Source: Armigeres subalbatus
Lineage: Eukaryota; Arthropoda; Insecta; Diptera; Culicidae
Assembly (NCBI RefSeq): GCF_024139115.2
Contig: NC_085140.1
Coordinates: 427,017,781 to 427,081,780 of the forward strand
Direction of reading: 5' to 3'
DNA: 64,000 nt
Below are positions 54,993-64,000 of this stretch, one piece after another. Position 1 is the first letter of the stretch; every line of letters starts with the position of its first letter. The notes under the pieces are model-generated. The model did no database searches and was not told where the DNA came from. It saw only the letters and a list, made by a program, of their open reading frames with translations. The position numbers were made by a program, and so were the translations under genes.

Positions 54993-55900
54993 CTGTCACC
55001 TTTCTGTCTCCATTGGAATCGAAGCATTTCACACTACATTGTTTAACATTTCTAAAGATTGTTGCTTATAAACACGATATGCAACTTAACGTCTGTTGAA
55101 TCAGAACACTAATATGCCGATAATTATAACATTATCCATAATCCTAAATCAGCGATGTTTAGCTTCAGTTTAATTAGACAAACTATTCTCTACATATTGC
55201 ATGTTTTCTTTTCGTTTTATTACGATCCTTTATCTTATATACATTGTTCTATCATAATCAGGAGTAAGCGTTGACATTGTTTTTTTTTTAACTTTTTTTG
55301 AATCTTAGATTTGGTCAAATCGTTTTTTTTTTTTTGCGTGGTCATTCCGAGCAATACGCTAAGTTATCTTCCCTTAAGACCAAAGTGATTAAATGTGTAG
55401 TCGTCCCGAACATTATTAAAAACGTTCATGATTAGTTGTTCCAAACTACATGCAACCCCTTCTGCACTTTTTCACCAGTTTTCTGTTTGGTTTTGTGCAC
55501 CTTTTCAATTGCTTCTATTTACCTGCTCCACCTAATGAACTCAACATTTTTTTCGTGGTACTGTGGGGAATCAGAGGTATTCGCGGGCTGAAGAAGCAAC
55601 ACCAATTACACACATCCTTTCCTCATTGTAACGTAACTTAAAACCAGTTCTGATGAACCATGGAATAGCAACCATGACATATAATGTCAGTCTGAGCTAA
55701 ACTGCGCTGGTTAAGTATACTCTTTCAATTACTCACTCATCTGAAACCAGTCTCTAAAACAAAGTGCATACATTTTTATCCTTGATCAATTCGAGCTCAT
55801 TATTTTAACTCCCGCAATCATCTTTCTCAATGACGGAGATCTATGAAACTATCTGACCAATCCATCGACTACCTTAATTAATCACGACAAAATTATTACA
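54993..55900 (-). other. LTR element internal region, non-coding
   Basis: A+T-rich with T runs at 55281 and 55324. No ORF. Contains small hairpins such as TGACAT-ATA-ATGTCA (55675-55689). Confidence 0.5.
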
Positions 55901-55904
55901 TGTA

Positions 55905-56320
55905 CGCATCCATATCACATGGCCACTCTTATCTGATATGTGAAATTTTCATCAAACGTCCCGTTTGATAGTAGAACGTGCATCTCTAATTATAATCATC
56001 CTCACAGTAGTCCCAACCTGTGGCAAGAAAATCTTAGACCAAACGTCCCATTTGGTCCACCTAATTTCTTAACGAGCATCCCGCCTCGTTAAACAAGCAC
56101 ATCGCACAGAAGTCCCAATCTGTGGCTTATAATATTCCACCAGACGTCCCGCCTGATACGATATGCAATTTCATTGCATACTGCTCACGAGAGTCCCAGC
56201 CCGTGGCAAAGTATTCCATCACCAGCAGCATTATCTGGCAGCATGGAATCTTTCATCAAACGTCCCGTCTGATGACCTTTAGCAATTTGACAAAAAACTT
56301 ATGCATGACCTTTGCATGAA
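55905..56320 (-). promoter_or_regulatory. Hairpin array in the leader of the LTR element
   Basis: At least eight short inverted repeats with a TCCC core in the loop (GGGA on the sense, minus strand) lie at 55951-55969, 56003-56022, 56038-56056, 56069-56092, 56105-56124, 56141-56154 (weak), 56186-56205 and 56253-56275. Stems differ: ATCAAACG/CGTTTGAT, CACAG/CTGTG, ACCAAA/TTTGGT, TTAACGAG/CTCGTTAA, CACAGA/TCTGTG, TCATCA/TGATGA. Others without the core are TATGCAAT/ATTGCATA (56162-56180), CATATCA/TGATATG (about 55908-55940) and ATGCA/TGCAT (56301-56317). Location just after the primer-binding site suggests an RNA structure for packaging, dimerisation or translation; that is inference. Confidence 0.7.
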
Positions 56321-56357
56321 CAGAAAAAGTTTCTTTACATTTGTTAACTTGTTACTC

Positions 56358-56359
56358 AC
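56358..56359 (-). promoter_or_regulatory. Possible splice donor in LTR leader
   Basis: Minus strand reads TTG|GTGAGTAAC, a strong donor about 80 bases after the primer-binding site, the position of a major donor in many retroelements. No acceptor identified. Confidence 0.3.
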
Positions 56360-56404
56360 CAATAAATTTCAATATTCTTCAGGTTACCGGTCAATCATTG
56401 GTTC

Positions 56405-56418
56405 ATTGTCTGGACAAT
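56405..56418 (-). promoter_or_regulatory. Palindrome next to the primer-binding site
   Basis: ATTGTC-TG-GACAAT, a 6-bp stem with a 2-nt centre, 3 bases from the primer-binding site. Could act as a kissing or dimer site; untested. Confidence 0.4.
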
Positions 56419-56420
56419 AA

Positions 56421-56439
56421 GTCATGGCACGGATCGCCA
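56421..56439 (-). promoter_or_regulatory. Primer-binding site
   Basis: TGGCGATCCGTGCCATGAC begins two bases inside the 5' LTR end. It resembles the TGGCGACC-type sites attributed to tRNA-Arg in some insect retroelements; the exact tRNA is not verified. Confidence 0.6.
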
Positions 56440-56441
56440 AA

Positions 56442-56701
56442 TGTGGAACCGGGAAAATATCCGTCAGCCAAATTACCGTCCAATCGCGCGGCTGCTGTTG
56501 GAGCCTACGTCCTGTGCGTCGGATGGTTGGTCGCCGAAAGAGGAAGAGTCATGGCTTGCTATGCGCTGATCGCCTTTCGTTGAAGGACTGGGCATTATGC
56601 CATCGTTAAACGGGTGAATGAATCCATATTCATTCATCTGCTAACATGTTATGGGGTACGCGTCTAAATACACGCTGGAGGTATTTTACTCATACCCCAC
56701 A
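56442..56701 (-). repeat. 5' LTR (260 bp)
   Basis: Same length as the other LTR and about 99% identical. Sense reading begins TGTGGGGTATGAGTAAAATA. No canonical TATAAA or AATAAA is evident in it. Confidence 0.9.
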
Positions 56702-56706
56702 GCATC
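56702..56706 (+). repeat. 5-bp target duplication, right (GCATC)
   Basis: Matches 51620-51624. Confidence 0.8.
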
Positions 56707-58458
56707 GATGGTGGTGGTTTCTGCATCTGTAGTGCTTTAGCGGCAAACTATCGTGTGGCTATCGTTCACGTCAGTGGCACTCCAAAGACATTTCCTTGCA
56801 TGGTTCAGGACCACCATTTTATACAAGGGAAAGTTGTTGTGAGAAGATTTTTTTTATCCTTTATTATTGAGACTTTCAGCAATGTAGTGAGAATAATTTT
56901 GTTCAAAGTGCAAATTAAGAATCACGAACGCGTGTCGGAATGCTACAAATATTTATTTGCTTGGATGTCAGTACCAGCTAATTGAAATTTTCTCAAGATT
57001 CTGATTTAGTTTTGTGACTGGGAAGTCGAATGATTGAAAATCGAAGCGATGAAAGCGATGGTTTAGCCGAGATAAATTTTTTTTAAAGTGCAAATCATAA
57101 TCGCTTGGTGACCGCACATGTGTACGTCAGAACAGAAGGAGAAGCTGCGAACATGTTTTCACATGGATGGAAATAAAACTTGGAATAAGTAGCCTACTAC
57201 CTACTAAAGTTATAATCTTGAAGGGCAATTTCACTTGACTGCTACTGCTATCCATGCGAATAATTTTCTGCAGCGTCTCTTATTCTTACGTGCGCTTGTG
57301 ATTCTGCTACCGACGGAAACTATCTGCCATCACCAAGCGATTAAATTGTACTTTGATCAAAATTCATCTCGCCTCAAATTGCGGCTTAAGAGCTGCTCTC
57401 ACTGATGATAGCCAATCGTTTGTACTTCAGACAAGAAAATTTAATCTGAGCGCTGCTCATGCTGACGACGACAACCGCACAACCAACAGTGGGAATAAAA
57501 TTTTCAGCAGGAATTCCGCCGATGCCGATAGTGGGACCGCGGTCTGCTCTTCGCGCCATCTCGAACAAAATGGCCCTCGCGCGCTTGTAAAAGCTGCTTT
57601 CTTGTAATCAATAAAGTTAACCCTGTAGCCACGCCCCTTTGGTGAGTGTTATGGTTACACAATATTTGCACTCATACCGATCAACCACGGTATATGTACA
57701 GAAAACAAGGTAGGCTCGTAAGAAAAATGGCACTTCAAAAGTGACGCATATTTTATCGCCACACGTTGGAGTACAAAAGTAAGCATGCTGAGACCGTAGA
57801 GCATCGTCTTGGTTCAGCATGTGCGAAGACAGTACTTACGTCACATGTTTACATTCAAATTGAATGTTTACATGCGTGCTGAGCCTGCCTTGTTTTTTGT
57901 ATGCCGTGCCGATCAACAAAGAGACGGAATGGGCCTTCTTTATTGATTATAATAAAATTGCTCCCGTGACGTTTCATTTGAAATGTCGTGGAGAGCAGAT
58001 ATCGGTCCCAGCATCAGCGGGCTTGCTGAAGCAAATTTTATTTCAGCCCATGGCGTGGATCGTGTGGTCGTCGTCAACAGCTGTTAGTGATTCGAAAGAT
58101 GCATTATTAATTCGTTCTTCTCCACCATTCCATATAAAAGAAGATTGAGCGAGACGAATTTGTTCAAAGCACGACGTCAGAAAGTTGCCGTCCTTAGCAG
58201 AAATACGAGCGCGCATCGTAAGGAGGTGCTACAAATATTTATTTGCATAGATGGCGTTGGTGGCAGCCAAGTGAAATTATCTCTCAGGATACTGATTTTG
58301 GTTTTGTTTCTGTTTGTGATTGGAAAGGCGCATTATGGAAATTGATTCGGTTCTTTTCCTAACCACAATTCTATGGAAGAGAAGGTTGAGTCGTGAAAAT
58401 TATCTTCAAAGCTCAAATTATAGTCGCTTGGCGACAGCAAAAACAATATCACAAACAC
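56707..58458. other. Degenerate repeat tract with no clear gene
   Basis: 56890-57130 and 58150-58470 share GCTACAAATATTTATTTGC, CTCARGATWCTGATTT, ATAATCGCTTGG and CATCGGAAGG-like blocks in order, and 59290-59400 is a third relict. 57353-57607 is an 84-codon ATG frame ending just before ATCAATAAAGTT (a poly(A)-like signal) but has no recognisable domain. 57830-57880 holds ATTCAAATTGAAT inside a larger imperfect palindrome. Confidence 0.4.
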
Positions 58459-58471
58459 GCATCGGAAGGAA
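58459..58471 (+). repeat. 13-bp target duplication, left (GCATCGGAAGGAA)
   Basis: Repeated at 59289-59301. Confidence 0.75.
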
Positions 58472-59288
58472 GGACTGGAGCACCTAAACGACTTCGAATT
58501 GGCTGATGACGTTGCACTCCTCGCGCAACGGCGCTCTGATATGCAGAGTAAGCTCAACGATCTTGCCGAGCGCTCCTCTTCGGCAGGTTTAGTCATCAAC
58601 GTCAACAAAACCAAATCGTTGGATGTAAACACGGTGACCCCTTCCAGTTTAACAGTAGCCGGGCAACCAGTGGAGAATGTTGAAAGCTTCCAATATCTTG
58701 GAAGCCAAATGGCGTCAGACGGTGGTACCAAGATCGACATAGGTGCACGGATCAAGAAAGCAAGCGCTGCCTTTGCGATTTTAAGAAATATCTGGAAAAC
58801 AGACAGATAAGTGAACGCACCAGAATACGAATTTTCAACTCTAACGTGAAATCTGTGTTTTTATACGCTAGCGAAATATGGTGTGTATCAACGGCTACAG
58901 GTGTTCATTAACAGATGCCTGCGGTATATAATTCGGGCCTGGTGGCCTCACAACTGGATCTCAAACAACGAGCTCCATCGTCGTTGTCACCAGAGGCCGA
59001 TAGCAACAGAAATTCGGAATCGGAAGTCGGGGTCGGCCTACGTAGCCACTCTACGTAGGGGCGGAAACGAAATCTGTAAACAAGCATTAGACTGGAACCC
59101 AGCGGGACATCGCAGCAGAGGCAGACTCAGAGGCTCATGGCGGCGAAGCCTCAATAAAGAAATAAAAGAAGTCGACCGAAATCTAACCTGGCAACAGGTT
59201 AAAGCGATAGCCTGGCAACGCTCAGGATGGAGATCTTTCAAGTCGGCCCTTTGCACCGGAGGTGTACAGGATCCATAAGTAAAAGTAA
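58472..59288 (+). mobile_element. 5'-truncated RTE-like non-LTR element
   Basis: An 817-bp insertion bounded by 13-bp duplications and ending in a short AAGTAAAAGTAA-type tail. It encodes only the last part of the RT and the C-terminal region. The broken frame and short length are typical of dead-on-arrival LINE copies. Confidence 0.8.
58474..59278 (+). pseudogene. RT C-terminal fragment of non-LTR pol
   Basis: Starts within RT motif C (FELADDVALL, with the two catalytic aspartates), then SSAGLVINVNKTK, ESFQYLGSQMASDGG and IGARIKKASAAFAIL. A stop at 58808 and compensating indels to about 58880 break the frame; between them another frame keeps FNSNVKSVFLYASEIW. It resumes with INRCLRYIIRAWWP and NPAGHRSRGRLRGSWRRSL and ends at 59276. 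The WWPHNWISN and RGRLRGSWRR wording is typical of RTE-like elements in insects, though the clade is assigned from memory. Confidence 0.8.
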
Positions 59289-59301
59289 GCATCGGAAGGA
59301 A

Positions 59302-60525
59302 ACGCTACAAAAATGTATTCGCATGAGTACCGTCTGTAGCGTTTCATCGACAAATTTTCGAGTGGATGATGTTGGCATTAATAGCAACTAAGTGCTCAAT
59401 TAAATCGAGATTGACACTCTGCATATTTGATTGTGATTGGTTGTTTACTAGACCTGTTCACCATTTTGAAAAGTATTCCAGATTCAAAGTGCCACTCCTT
59501 TATTTCAATGAGTATCTTGAATGGAATCTCCTGACCAATTTTCAGCCAAATCCATGGAAATTTAGAGGTGCATCAAACGAGATATGTGATTTTTTAGACT
59601 TTCTCATAGAAATGTCGTCTGAATGCATAAATTTTACTCCACATTATAGAAGCATTGGCCGTTAACAGCTTCTTTAGACTATTTTCTATCACTTTGTCAT
59701 TGGTACTAGGATGTTTAGAGTGCTTATTCTATGACTTTTTTTATAGGTTTAGCTGAAAAATTTGCCTTAAAACTAGAAAAAATATTTTAGGTGCTTCTGG
59801 GGGTACTATAAATTTTAAATATATTCCCAATTCAATTTTCCCGTTTATTCGAGTATTGCGGAAGTTTCGTCCATACATCACTTTATTCTGAAAAATAATC
59901 TTCGGCATGTAATAATGCAGTTTTCATAAAATACTCAACATTTGAATAGGGTAGTCAAGCAAGACCATTCCCCTCATGCTAGATCAAAGTTGACTATGAT
60001 TTATGAGCAATACCGTCCAGTATGCTCAACCTTCTGGTATGGATCTAGAGTGGCCTATGTGGTATTATCAGGGCCTACAAATCAAGAGGTCTGCGGTTCG
60101 AGGCGCAAAGTAGACAATGTTTACCCAACACAATTGTTCTGATTTAAGAAAATCTCTCTCAATTTCGATTGCGATATTCCTGATTGCTGTCGGAGAAAGT
60201 CATTTCATGTTGTGTTACTGTGCAACAACGTTGGAGCAATTACCCTAATGCGATATCGAGGAAATACCTTCCACTCAAGGTAAGGCTTCTCAAGACAGAA
60301 TGGATTTGCAGTACAACATCCATCTTATTTCCCTGAAGAGAAGGAATTTCTGAAGGGAGATAAAGTCCTGATTGAGACGTGAATATTCCACAATCTACAA
60401 CATGTTCAATCAAAATATGTCTTAGATACTCATACTTTTTTACCCATGCTCATATTTTAACCAACAAAACAATAATACTTTCAGAAAAATATATTAAGCT
60501 CGTTTAGTGGAATGTATTAAACCGT
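59302..60525. other. Non-coding stretch
   Basis: 59302-59400 continues the degenerate repeat interrupted by the LINE. The remainder appears single copy with no gene recognised. Confidence 0.45.
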
Positions 60526-60660
60526 CTAAGACGAATTAAGTACTGTCCATTTAATTCCACCAGTTAATTTTCGTTATCTTTGCAGATACGTATTTCGACC
60601 ACAACTGTGTGGTCGTCTTCAGTGTCTTGTACTTGACTCGACTTGAAGAAAACAATCGCA
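60526..60660 (-). repeat. Transposon-end repeat with intact hairpin (copy of 25985-26110)
   Basis: Minus strand carries CAAGTACAAGACACTGAAGA, then CGACCACA-CAGT-TGTGGTCG (60596-60615), then AAATACGTATCTGCAAAGAT. The 8-bp stem is perfect here. Confidence 0.6.
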
Positions 60661-60794
60661 ACTTACACTATTTATACTACGCTAGGTACCTAATCTAATC
60701 TTATTTGCCTACTTTATTTACCTATACAGTAAATTACTTTATTGTTTAGTCTTAAAACTACGTCTGTCTTTTCTATATTGGGGTACACTTTACG
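60661..60794. other. Short non-coding stretch
   Basis: Nothing recognised. Confidence 0.4.
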
Positions 60795-61110
60795 TTTGCA
60801 AAAAATCGAAAAACGTCACGAAAATATGATAGACTTTGATCGTTAATATCTCAGCCGTTTTCGATGGATTTTCAATTTTCTCGGACCATCCGATCAAGGA
60901 AGAGTCAACGCTTCATTCCCGATGTACACTGAAGTCGTTTTTTACGCGTTTTATTTTTACACGAATCGCTTTTTATGCAATTTTTTTTTCACTAGAACTT
61001 CGGGATTAACGCGATTCATTTAGACATATTTTGGAATTTATGCGGTTTTTTACGTTGTTTTAATTTACGCGGCCCATATCCTCCGCGTAAAAGCTGACTC
61101 CAGTGTGTTA
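60795..61110 (+). repeat. Diverged dispersed repeats incl. TTTTTACGCGTTTT motif
   Basis: 60795-60905 is a third, diverged copy of 1100-1245 (AACGTCACGAAAATATGATA, CCGTTTTCGATGGATTTTC). 60920-61110 repeats TTTTTACGCGTTTTATTTTT, ACACGAATCGCTTTTTATG and TTTACGCGGCCCATATCC, an Aedes-type A+T-rich repeat. Confidence 0.55.
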
Positions 61111-61645
61111 CAATATTTATGTATGATTATTTACTACTGAACACTTGCTAACAGTTTAGCAATCGGTTTTGGTGAATCAGTCAAACTCGTAAATGCATCG
61201 CAAGCTTTTTCTTCCATAGCACTACATTCCAACTGGAACTTGGCCTGCTTTCAACTCACTAAATCTCAGCAGACAATCACGAAAACCACCAGTACTGCCA
61301 CGTAGTTCAACGTCACCTTTGCGTACAACCCGATTGGGCTGCACCTTTGAGTTTTTTCAGAACTTTGTCTCCTCAACTAGAACAGAATAGGAAGGGCTGC
61401 GGAACAATAGATCAAATAGATAATTGTTGAACGAGAAAATTGAAAAAAATCTTTAATGTAATCTATCTGATCTAAACAAAATGTTGAATAATATGTTAGA
61501 AACATGCTTTTGAACTAAAATCTAGAATCTAAGGGTTTGGAAGCCTCCGTTCGAGAGGCATGTAGGCTTTTTTCAGAAAAGTTCAGTTGCTTTGTTGCAA
61601 GGTTTAAAAGCATCTTTCTACGCTTAACGGAAGCCGTCTTCTGAG
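61111..61645. other. Non-coding stretch before terminal array
   Basis: Nothing recognised; 61530-61640 begins to resemble the array unit (GGAAGCCTCCGTTCGAGAGG). Confidence 0.45.
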
Positions 61646-64000
61646 CAGCACGAATGCCTCCTTCAAGATGTTCAGAAGCCTTCTTTCTAAAGGTTCGGAA
61701 GCTTCCTTTCAAGAGGCCTGTGTCTCCTTGCAAGAGGCCCGGATGCCTTCTTTCAAAAAGCTCGGAAGCCTCCTTTCAAGAGGCTCGGGAGGTTCTTTTC
61801 AAAATACTCCTTTCAAGAGGCTCGGAAGCCTCCTTTCAAGAGGCTCGGAAGCCTCCTTTCAAGAGGCTCGGAAGCCTCCTTTCAAGAGGCTCGGAAGCCT
61901 CCTTTCAAGAGGCTCGGAAGCCTCCTTTCAAGAGGCTCAGGAAGCCTCCTTTCAAGAGGCCTCAAGTCTCCTTTCAAGAGACTCGGAGCCTCCTTTCAAG
62001 AGGCTCGGAAGCCTCCTTTCAAGAGGCTCGGAAGCCTCCTTTCAAGAGGCTCGGAAGCCTCCTTTCAAGAGGCTCGGAAGCCTCCTTTCAAGAGGCTCGG
62101 AAGTCTCCTTTCAAGAGGCTCGGAAGCCTCCTTTCAAGAAGCTCGGAAGCCTACTTTCAAGAGGCTCGGAAGTCTCCTTTCAAGAGGCTTGGAAGACTCC
62201 TTTCTACAGTCTCGGAAGCCTCCTTTCAAGAGGCTAAGAAGCCTCCTTTCGAGAGGCTCGGAAGCCTCCTTTCAAGAGGCTCGGAAGCCTCCTTTCAAGA
62301 GGCTCGGAAGCCTCCTTTCAAGAGGCTCGGAAACCTCCTTTCAAGAGACTCGGAAGCCTTCTTTCAAGAGGCTCGGGCTTGAAGCCTCCTTTCAATCGGC
62401 TCGGAAGCCTCCTTCCAAGAGGCTCCGAAGCCTACTTTCAAGAGGCTCGGTAGCCTCCTTTCAAGAGGCTCAGGCCTCCTTTCAAGAGGCTCAGAGCCTC
62501 CTTTCAAGAGGCTCAGAAGCCTCCTTTCAAGAGGCCTCAAGTCTCCTTTCAAGAGGCTCAGGCCTCCTTTCTACAGGCTCCAGCCTCATTTCAAGTGGCT
62601 AAGAAGCCTCCTTTCGAGAGGCTCAGAAGCCTCCTTTCAAGAGGCTCAGGCCTCCTTTCAAGAGGCTCAGAAGCCTCCTTTCAAGAGGCTCAGAGCCTCC
62701 TTTCAAGAGGCTCAGAAGCCTCCTTTCAAGAGGCTCAGAAACCTCCTTTCAAGAGGCTCAGAGCCTCCTTTCAAGAGGCTCAAGCCTCCTTTCAAGAGGC
62801 TCGGAAGCCTCCTTTCAAGAGGCTAAGAAGCCTCCTTTCAAGAGGCTCGGAAGCCTCCTTTCAAGAGGCTCGGAAGCCTCCTTTCAAGAGGCTCGGAAGC
62901 CTCCTTTCAAGAGGCTCGGAAGCCTCCTTTCAAGAGGCTCGGAAGCCTCCTTTCAAGAGGCTCGGGCTCGAAAGCCTCCTTTCAAGAGGCTCGGAAGCCT
63001 CCTTCCAAGAGGCTCGGAAGCCTACTTTCAAGAGGCTCGGAAGCCCTTTTTCAAGAGGCTCGAAAGCCTCCTTTCAAGAGGCTCGGAAGCCTCCTTTCAA
63101 GAGGCTCGGAAGCCTCCTTTCAAGAGGCTCGGAAGCCTCCTTTCAAGAGGCTCGGAAGCCTCCTTTCAAGAGGCTCAGAAGCCTCCTTTCAAGAGGCTCG
63201 GAAGCCTCCTTTCAAGAGGCTCGGAAGCCTCCTTTCAAGAGGCTCGGAAGCCTCCTTTCACGAGGCCGGGAAGCCTCATTTCAAGAGGCTCGGAAGCCTC
63301 CTTTCAAGAGGCTCGGAAGCCTCCTTTCAAGAGGCCCGGAAGCCTCCTTTCAAGAGGCTCGGAAGCCTCCTTTCAAGAGCCTTGGAAGCCTCCTTTCAAG
63401 AGGCTCCTTTCAAGAGGCTAAGAGGCCTCCTTTCGAGAGGCTCGGAAGCCTCCTTTCAAGAGGCTCGGAAGCCTTCTTTCAAGAGACTCGGAAGCCTCCT
63501 TTCAAGAGGCTCGGAAACCTCCTTTCAAGAGGCTCGGAAGCCTCCTTTCAAGAGGCTCGGAAGCCTCCTTTCAACAGGCTCGGGCTCGAAAGCCTCCTTT
63601 CAAGCGGCTCGGAAGCCTACTTTCAAGAGGCTCGGAAGCCCTTTTTCAAGAGGCTCGGAAGCCCTTTTTCAAGAGGCTCGAAAGCCTCCTTTCAAGAGGC
63701 TCAGAAGCCTCCTTTCAAGAGGCTCAGGCCTCCTTTCAAGAGGCTCAAGCCTCCTTTCAAGAGGCTCAGAAGCCTCCTTTCAAGAGGCTCAGAGCCTCCT
63801 TTCAAGAGGCTCAGAAGCCTCCTTTCAAGAGGCTCAGGCCTCCTTTCAAGAGGCTCAGAAGCCTCCTTTCAAGAGGCTCAGAGCCTCCTTTCAAGAGGCT
63901 CAGAAGCCTCCTTTCAAGAAGGCTCAAGCCTCCTTTCAAAAGGCTCTGAAGCCTCCTTTCAAGCAGCTCGAAGCCTCCTTTCAAGAGGTTCGGAAGCCTC
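61646..64000 (+). repeat. 23-bp minisatellite AAGCCTCCTTTCAAGAGGCT-CGG, open at window end
   Basis: About one hundred units, mostly 23 bp, with 20-21-bp variants where CTCGGAAGCC is shortened to CTCAGAGCC or CTCAGGCC. Each unit contains GCCTC-CTTTCAA-GAGGC, a 5-bp stem with a 7-nt loop. The array reaches the window edge, so its full size is unknown. Frames of 137-242 codons at its start are periodic translations (Ser-Phe-Gln-Glu-Ala-Arg-Lys-Pro-Pro type) and no gene is proposed. Confidence 0.95.

Larger units (their letters stand above)
51625..56701 (-). mobile_element. Young non-coding LTR retrotransposon (LARD-like)
   Basis: Two 260-bp direct repeats, TGTGG...CCACA, bound 4557 bp and are flanked by GCATC duplications. 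I see two differences between them. On the minus strand the left copy is preceded by a polypurine tract (GGGGGAGGAGGGAGAA), and the right copy is followed after two bases by TGGCGATCCGTGCCATGAC, a plausible primer-binding site, so transcription runs leftwards. No gag, protease, RT, RNase H or integrase motif is found in any frame. Removing the nested hAT-like element leaves about 2.5 kb internal. Such elements (LARD or TRIM type) depend on a coding partner for enzymes. Confidence 0.85.

Noticed and set aside
56702..56985. Host coding exon interrupted by the LTR element (joined frame across GCATC)
   Set aside because: A frame can be joined across the insertion site, but it is short, starts after a stop, and the sequence belongs to a degenerate repeat recurring at 58.2 and 59.3 kb.
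61654..62602. Frames of 137-242 codons as a repeat protein
   Set aside because: They only translate a 23-bp minisatellite with frame-cycling period, and they stop where the unit length changes.

Overview
This window looks like repeat-dominated intergenic DNA from a culicine mosquito, most likely Aedes. The grounds are an overall A+T-rich composition, tRNA-related SINEs (one closely resembling the Aedes family I know as Feilai, with a GAA-repeat tail), degenerate jockey-like and RTE-like non-LTR retrotransposons, several families of MITEs, and minisatellites typical of Aedes genomes. No rRNA, true tRNA gene, CRISPR array or confidently intact host protein gene was found. Species assignment rests on remembered repeat motifs and was not checked by search.

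Layout. 1-12 kb: small MITE-like repeats, a 1.1 kb foldback element (1296-2420), a SINE with a perfect 24-bp target duplication (3977-4594), a TIR element (6127-6851) and a mostly single-copy stretch at 10.6-12.2 kb. 12.2-21.2 kb: old Aedes-type tandem repeats, a 2.2 kb element with ~0.5 kb inverted arms around a cysteine-containing 168-codon ORF (15065-17285), a near-perfect 76-bp-arm hairpin (17593-17752), a second copy of the SINE, a Feilai-like SINE, and two minisatellite families. 21.9-24.9 kb: a 5'-truncated, frameshifted jockey-like non-LTR element. 25-33 kb: further minisatellite, a possible non-coding first exon (to 27924), a TA-flanked element with another element inserted in its left terminus (28786-30025), and two MITEs. 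33.1-39.9 kb: minisatellite DNA built on GGAATTCC, with a clean 23-bp array in the middle. 40-44 kb: mostly single-copy, with a possible membrane-protein terminal exon on the minus strand and a second, inverted copy of the MITE at 31721.

The two most striking objects follow. First, 44061-50833 is a 6.8 kb foldback element with TTAA on both sides and CCCTCTAAGACCCGGG termini, the signature of the piggyBac superfamily. Each arm runs from a unique terminal block through ~153-bp tandem units to a 24-bp satellite that switches strand near 48.1 kb, and no transposase is visible. Second, 51625-56701 is a young LTR retrotransposon on the minus strand: two 260-bp LTRs about 99% identical, 5-bp target duplication, polypurine tract and a TGG-starting primer-binding site. 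It has no gag or pol. Its leader, just downstream of the primer-binding site, carries a series of small hairpins whose stems differ while a GGGAC/GGGAT core in the loop is kept. It has itself been invaded by a hAT-like foldback element (52913-54984).

56.7-64 kb: degenerate repeats, a truncated RTE-like non-LTR insertion with 13-bp target duplication (58472-59288), an inverted copy of a possible hammerhead-related motif (60.6 kb), and a 23-bp minisatellite running off the end of the window (61.65-64 kb). Taken together the window is a transposon and satellite graveyard with a very high density of long inverted repeats. Many long reading frames here, including frames of about 900 codons on both strands at 45.5-48.9 kb, are by-products of satellite periodicity and not genes.
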